DNA from: Burkholderiales bacterium
GTDB lineage: Bacteria; Pseudomonadota; Gammaproteobacteria; Burkholderiales; Casimicrobiaceae
Direction of reading: 5' to 3'
Assembly (NCBI GenBank): GCA_031257235.1
Contig: JAIRPA010000079.1
Coordinates: forward strand, 1-6,774
DNA length: 6,774 nucleotides
Shown: positions 5,064 through 6,774 of the stretch, in pieces
Numbering within the stretch: the first letter of the stretch is position 1
How the letters are laid out: the number at the start of each line of letters is the position of its first letter
Notes under the pieces: model-generated
What the model saw: only the letters and a program-made list of their open reading frames with translations
Told to the model about the DNA's origin: nothing
Database searches by the model: none
Program-made: the position numbers and the translations under genes

Positions 5064-5429
5064 ATGTTTGTAAAAGCGATCAATTGGATTGATAAGGATG
5101 CTCAAGAAGCAGAATTGATTGTTTCCGATGGCAACATTGAATTGCTTTGTTTCTCGCAACCGTGCAATAAAAAAGTCAATGAATCTATTGATTCCCTAAT
5201 CTATTGTTTTGACGCGGAAGATATACAAAAATCGGACGAGCGTATTGCTTATACAAACAAAGACGATAGTTATTTTGGCTACTCAATGTGCTGTAATTTA
5301 TTGGATTTGAAAGACAAAATTGTTCAAATTGGAGAAATAAAACTTTGTTTAGAGGGCGAAGAATTTCCGGGTGATCTTGTCGAAGGAGATTATGTGAAAT
5401 TTAATGTTTCTCGTTTAGACGTTTATTAA
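5064..5429 (+). CDS. Immunity-island protein of unknown function (121 aa)
   Basis: This is a soluble, acidic, beta-rich protein. The N-terminus (MFVKAINWIDKDAQEAELIVSDG), the CFSQPC motif (residues 29-34), and the C-terminal PGDLVEGDYVKFNVSRLD (102-119) resemble a family that I recall as frequent in arrays of immunity genes behind polymorphic toxins. I know of no assigned biochemical role. I chose the ATG at 5064 because AGGAAAG (5054-5060) is well placed before it and family members begin with a similar MF.K.I.W. An in-frame ATG at 5046 would add six residues and uses TTAGGTGGA, which is more distant. It lies 48 bases after the previous gene, on the same strand, with the lowest GC in the window (about 34% over 5101-5340). 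It may be a second, orphan immunity gene left from an earlier toxin. Two cysteines at 76-77 are present besides the CFSQPC pair. Confidence 0.7.
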   Translation: MFVKAINWIDKDAQEAELIVSDGNIELLCFSQPCNKKVNESIDSLIYCFDAEDIQKSDERIAYTNKDDSYFGYSMCCNLLDLKDKIVQIGEIKLCLEGEEFPGDLVEGDYVKFNVSRLDVY

Positions 5430-5466
5430 CCGGTGCGGGACGCTTGATGCCTGATCCCTGATAGGT

Positions 5467-5543
5467 TCGGCAAAAAGTAAACCTCTACTTTTTGCCGGGT
5501 TGAGGTCACCAAAAAACCACAGGGAGACCCTGATGGTTTTTTG
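5467..5543. repeat. Two-hairpin repeat unit, copy 2
   Basis: Hairpin one: CGGCAAAAAGTA (5468-5479), loop AACCTC, TACTTTTTGCCG (5486-5497), with stem identical to copy 1. Hairpin two: CAAAAAACCA (5510-5519) with TGGTTTTTTG (5534-5543), enclosing CAGGG-AGA-CCCTG (5520-5532) and one unpaired A (5533). Relative to copy 1 three stem pairs differ and all three remain paired, while the unpaired A is kept. Confidence 0.75.
5510..5543. terminator. Bidirectional terminator between convergent genes
   Basis: The GC-rich hairpin CCACAGGG-AGA-CCCTG-A-TGG (5517-5536) is preceded by six A and followed by six T, so it can terminate transcription from both sides. It stands between the stop of the toxin operon (5429, +) and the stop of the membrane protein gene (5601, -), exactly where such an element is needed. 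Confidence 0.65.
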
Positions 5544-5600
5544 CGGGAAATCCGGCGTCCCCTTCACACCTGATTCCTGATCCCTGATTCCCTGCGCGCT

Positions 5601-6296
5601 TTATCCGCCCATCCACACGCCTGCCAGAAACAGTCCCGCGTGAAGAACCATTGCAATCACCGCCGGCAACCATGAAGGGGTCAGGGCTTCGTTCAACGCG
5701 ACGGCGATCTGACTTGAAAGCGCGATGTTTAAAGAATCTTTCTCCGATTCGGCGTGCAGGGCTTTTTGATGCTCCCATTCGGCAATCAATGCCGCCCATG
5801 GCAAATGCGCAACGGCAAATGCGGATAAATGCCGCGCCCAAAAAGTATTTCCTAAGAGTGAAGTTGCCTTTTCCGAAACAACTTTTTCAGACAGTGATTT
5901 TCTTAAGGCGGCGAGCTTATCTTGCGAGCCCTGCATGGCAGAAAGCCGGTCTGTAATCAAACCGGCGATGCGTTGCGCAAACGGCTCAACGTGCGCCCCT
6001 AACATGGTGTGAAGTGCGCGCCGCCACGCATAGTAAAAACTCAAGAAAACGTACACCAAGACAAAACAAAAGAGCAAACCGGCGATGAAGAGCTTGGGTT
6101 GCGTGAGGGTCGCCCAAATCGCAGACAGCCAACCCGCGTCAGGCGCACTTGGCGCGGCGCCAACCCCCATGGTTTGACAAAAGCGCGTTGCAACGGCAAT
6201 GCTGATCCAAGCCCCCAATACACTCCCCAAGAGAAGCGTTGCGATAAACGCCCACATTGCTTTAAACGTCCTGCCGACAAATGAAAAGATTCCCAT
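5601..6296 (-). CDS. Three-helix membrane protein of unknown function (231 aa)
   Basis: This is a 231-residue inner-membrane protein. Hydrophobic segments lie at about residues 12-36, 69-91 and 208-230. The stretch 92-206 between helices two and three is long, polar and mostly helical, with heptad-like character around 105-145 (DRLSAMQGSQDKLAALRKSLSEKVVSEK). No enzymatic motif is seen and I do not recognise the family. GGA lies five to seven bases upstream of the ATG. Its composition is close to that of the toxin's N-terminal part rather than the AT-rich immunity genes. It is convergent with the toxin operon and boxed in by R2 and R3, so it may travel with the island, but a functional link is not shown. 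Confidence 0.72.
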   Translation of the reverse strand: MGIFSFVGRTFKAMWAFIATLLLGSVLGAWISIAVATRFCQTMGVGAAPSAPDAGWLSAIWATLTQPKLFIAGLLFCFVLVYVFLSFYYAWRRALHTMLGAHVEPFAQRIAGLITDRLSAMQGSQDKLAALRKSLSEKVVSEKATSLLGNTFWARHLSAFAVAHLPWAALIAEWEHQKALHAESEKDSLNIALSSQIAVALNEALTPSWLPAVIAMVLHAGLFLAGVWMGG

Positions 6297-6442
6297 TGAA
6301 TTCCGATGTAAAAGTTTCGCTTTTTGGATATTTTACTTATTTCGCGGGAGGGGCGGACGCGCAAAGCGCGTCGGGGGGACGCCGCCCAAAAGGCGGCGTC
6401 ATTGCGGACTTGATCCGCAATCCGTTTTTTTGTCGTTTTAAT

Positions 6443-6523
6443 AAAAAAGTATCCGGCTTTGCCGAATAAAAAAAGCCCCCTTTATGAAAGGGGGTGTCAG
6501 GCGAAGCCTGACGGGGGTTTGCG
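6443..6523 (+). repeat. 81-bp repeat, copy 2
   Basis: It matches 3302-3382 at 77 of 81 positions in direct orientation. The differences are two bases in the A-run before AAGCCCCC, G/T in GTGGCAGG versus GTGTCAGG, and T/C near the end. Here the small hairpin GTCAGGC-GAA-GCCTGAC pairs perfectly over 7 bp. Read on the minus strand, the stem ending AAAGGGGGC is followed by seven T (6474-6468), an intrinsic-terminator shape. Confidence 0.85.
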
Positions 6524-6551
6524 TTTTGGGTTTCAGGGATCAGAGGTCAGG

Positions 6552-6577
6552 GTAGGGGACGCCGCCCTCGGCGTCCC
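6552..6577 (+). repeat. REP-like hairpin led by GTAG (copy 2)
   Basis: GTAG (6552-6555) is followed by GGGACGCCG, loop CCCT and CGGCGTCCC (6556-6577). It is identical to 3045-3070 over all 26 bases and in the same orientation, followed in both copies by GAAAAA. Confidence 0.65.
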
Positions 6578-6640
6578 GAAAAAACAATAAAACCGGATTG
6601 CGGGTCAAGCCCAGCCCGCAATGACGCAGCCTTTGGCTAC

Positions 6641-6670
6641 GTGTCGGGCGAACAGAGTTCGCCACGACGC
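6641..6670. repeat. Bulged hairpin with AGA loop
   Basis: GGCGAAC-AGA-GTTCGCC (6647-6663) is a perfect 7-bp stem with loop AGA. After a single unpaired A (6664), GTGTCG (6641-6646) pairs with CGACGC (6665-6670) with one G-T pair. The triloop and the 3'-side bulged A repeat the architecture of the hairpin at 5510-5543 although the sequence differs. Confidence 0.5.
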
Positions 6671-6718
6671 AAACCCCCGTCAGGCTTCGCCTGACACCCC
6701 CTTTTATAAAGGGGGCTT

Positions 6719-6752
6719 GCCTCAAACGCGGTGAATCAAATTTTGCGACCAT
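6719..6752 (-). pseudogene. Possible gene start cut off by R3
   Basis: On the minus strand GAGGTG (6763-6758) lies a few bases before an ATG (6752-6750) followed by codons for MVAKFDSPRLRQA. The frame then enters the R3 repeat and reads only repeat sequence down to about 6540. Either a small gene was truncated by repeat insertion or the start is fortuitous. The remaining bases to 6774 carry nothing that I can assign. Confidence 0.2.
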
Positions 6753-6774
6753 CTCTCACCTCGTCATTGGGTTT

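Larger units (their letters stand above)
5450..5594. repeat. Repeat cluster R2 between convergent genes
   Basis: CCTGATCCCTGAT occurs exactly at 5450-5462 and 5576-5588, flanking copy 2 of the two-hairpin unit. The right side is a short degenerate tandem (5569-5594) of CCTGATT, CCTGATC, CCTGATTC. A solo half of the REP-like hairpin, CGGCGTCCC, is at 5553-5561. The reverse complement of CTGATCCCTGA recurs at about 6533-6543 just before the REP-like hairpin of R3, so this word belongs to the repeat family. Confidence 0.7.
6356..6718. repeat. Repeat cluster R3: mosaic of palindromes with a 51-bp inverted pair
   Basis: In order: GACGCGC-AAA-GCGCGTC (6356-6372); GACGCCGCC with GGCGGCGTC (6378-6400); ATTGCGGA with TCCGCAAT (6401-6421); the 81-bp repeat (6443-6523); the REP-like hairpin (6552-6577); ATTGCGGG with CCCGCAAT (6597-6622); a bulged hairpin (6641-6670); and an inverted partner (6668-6718). 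No protein is supported here. The cluster fills the 450 bases upstream of the membrane protein gene. Confidence 0.8.
6473..6718. repeat. 51-bp inverted pair (REPIN-like arrangement)
   Basis: 6473-6523 and the reverse complement of 6668-6718 agree at 50 of 51 positions; the difference is G at 6486. The 144 bases between them carry the GTAG-led hairpin and an ATTGCGGG palindrome. Two REP-like units in inverted orientation a short distance apart are the typical layout of REPINs, which move as a unit under RAYT transposases in other bacteria. No RAYT gene is in the window. Confidence 0.75.

Noticed and set aside
3019..6718. CRISPR array
   Set aside because: The repeats are unequal in type, orientation and spacing, with no regular repeat-spacer alternation and no cas gene.
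1..6774. Neisserial or Pasteurellaceae DNA uptake sequences
   Set aside because: No copies of GCCGTCTGAA or AAGTGCGGT noticed on reading either strand, so the repeats are not uptake signals of those groups.

Overview
The window looks like a piece of a proteobacterial chromosome, most likely beta- or gammaproteobacterial. The reasons are the XRE regulator, the MFS and cyclic-nucleotide-binding families, the T6SS-style toxin and the REP-like repeats. No RNA gene or housekeeping marker fixes the species. It is an accessory region: small regulators and transporters, one toxin-immunity island, and three dense clusters of structured palindromic repeats.

Left part (1-2829). A 320-base non-coding stretch holds a 13-bp-arm palindrome. 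It is followed by a small AT-rich hypothetical gene and an XRE/Cro-type regulator, closed by a clear intrinsic terminator at 959-991. Next come a 12-helix MFS transporter (+) and, convergent with it, a stand-alone cyclic-nucleotide-binding protein (-).

Middle (2830-5600). Repeat cluster R1 (about 3019-3436) is a composite of hairpins with ~95-bp imperfect inverted ends. It runs directly into a three-gene operon. The first gene encodes a 406-residue polymorphic toxin with a glycine-rich membrane-active N-terminus and a C-terminus that I read as an ADP-ribosyl-cyclase/NADase fold: W295, E319, W343 and E376 fall where CD38 has W125, E146, W189 and E226. A 100-residue gene follows one base after the toxin stop and is the probable immunity gene. 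A 121-residue protein of a type common in immunity islands comes third. Hand-counted GC falls along the operon from about 61% (toxin N-terminus) to 44% (toxin domain), 40% and 34%, as expected when a toxin tip and its immunity genes have been exchanged as a module. Repeat cluster R2 (5450-5594) sits between this operon and a convergent three-helix membrane protein gene (5601-6296, -).

Right part (6297-6774). Repeat cluster R3 (6356-6718) contains a 51-bp inverted pair with one mismatch, another GTAG-led REP-like hairpin and several smaller hairpins. R1 and R3 share an 81-bp direct repeat (77/81 identical) that brackets the toxin island.

The two observations I consider most worth following are the putative NADase toxin module, and the repeat family whose hairpins keep their pairing through compensatory changes (3173-3206 versus 5510-5543; 3049-3070 versus 3389-3408). 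Those changes mean the folded form, not only the sequence, has been conserved.
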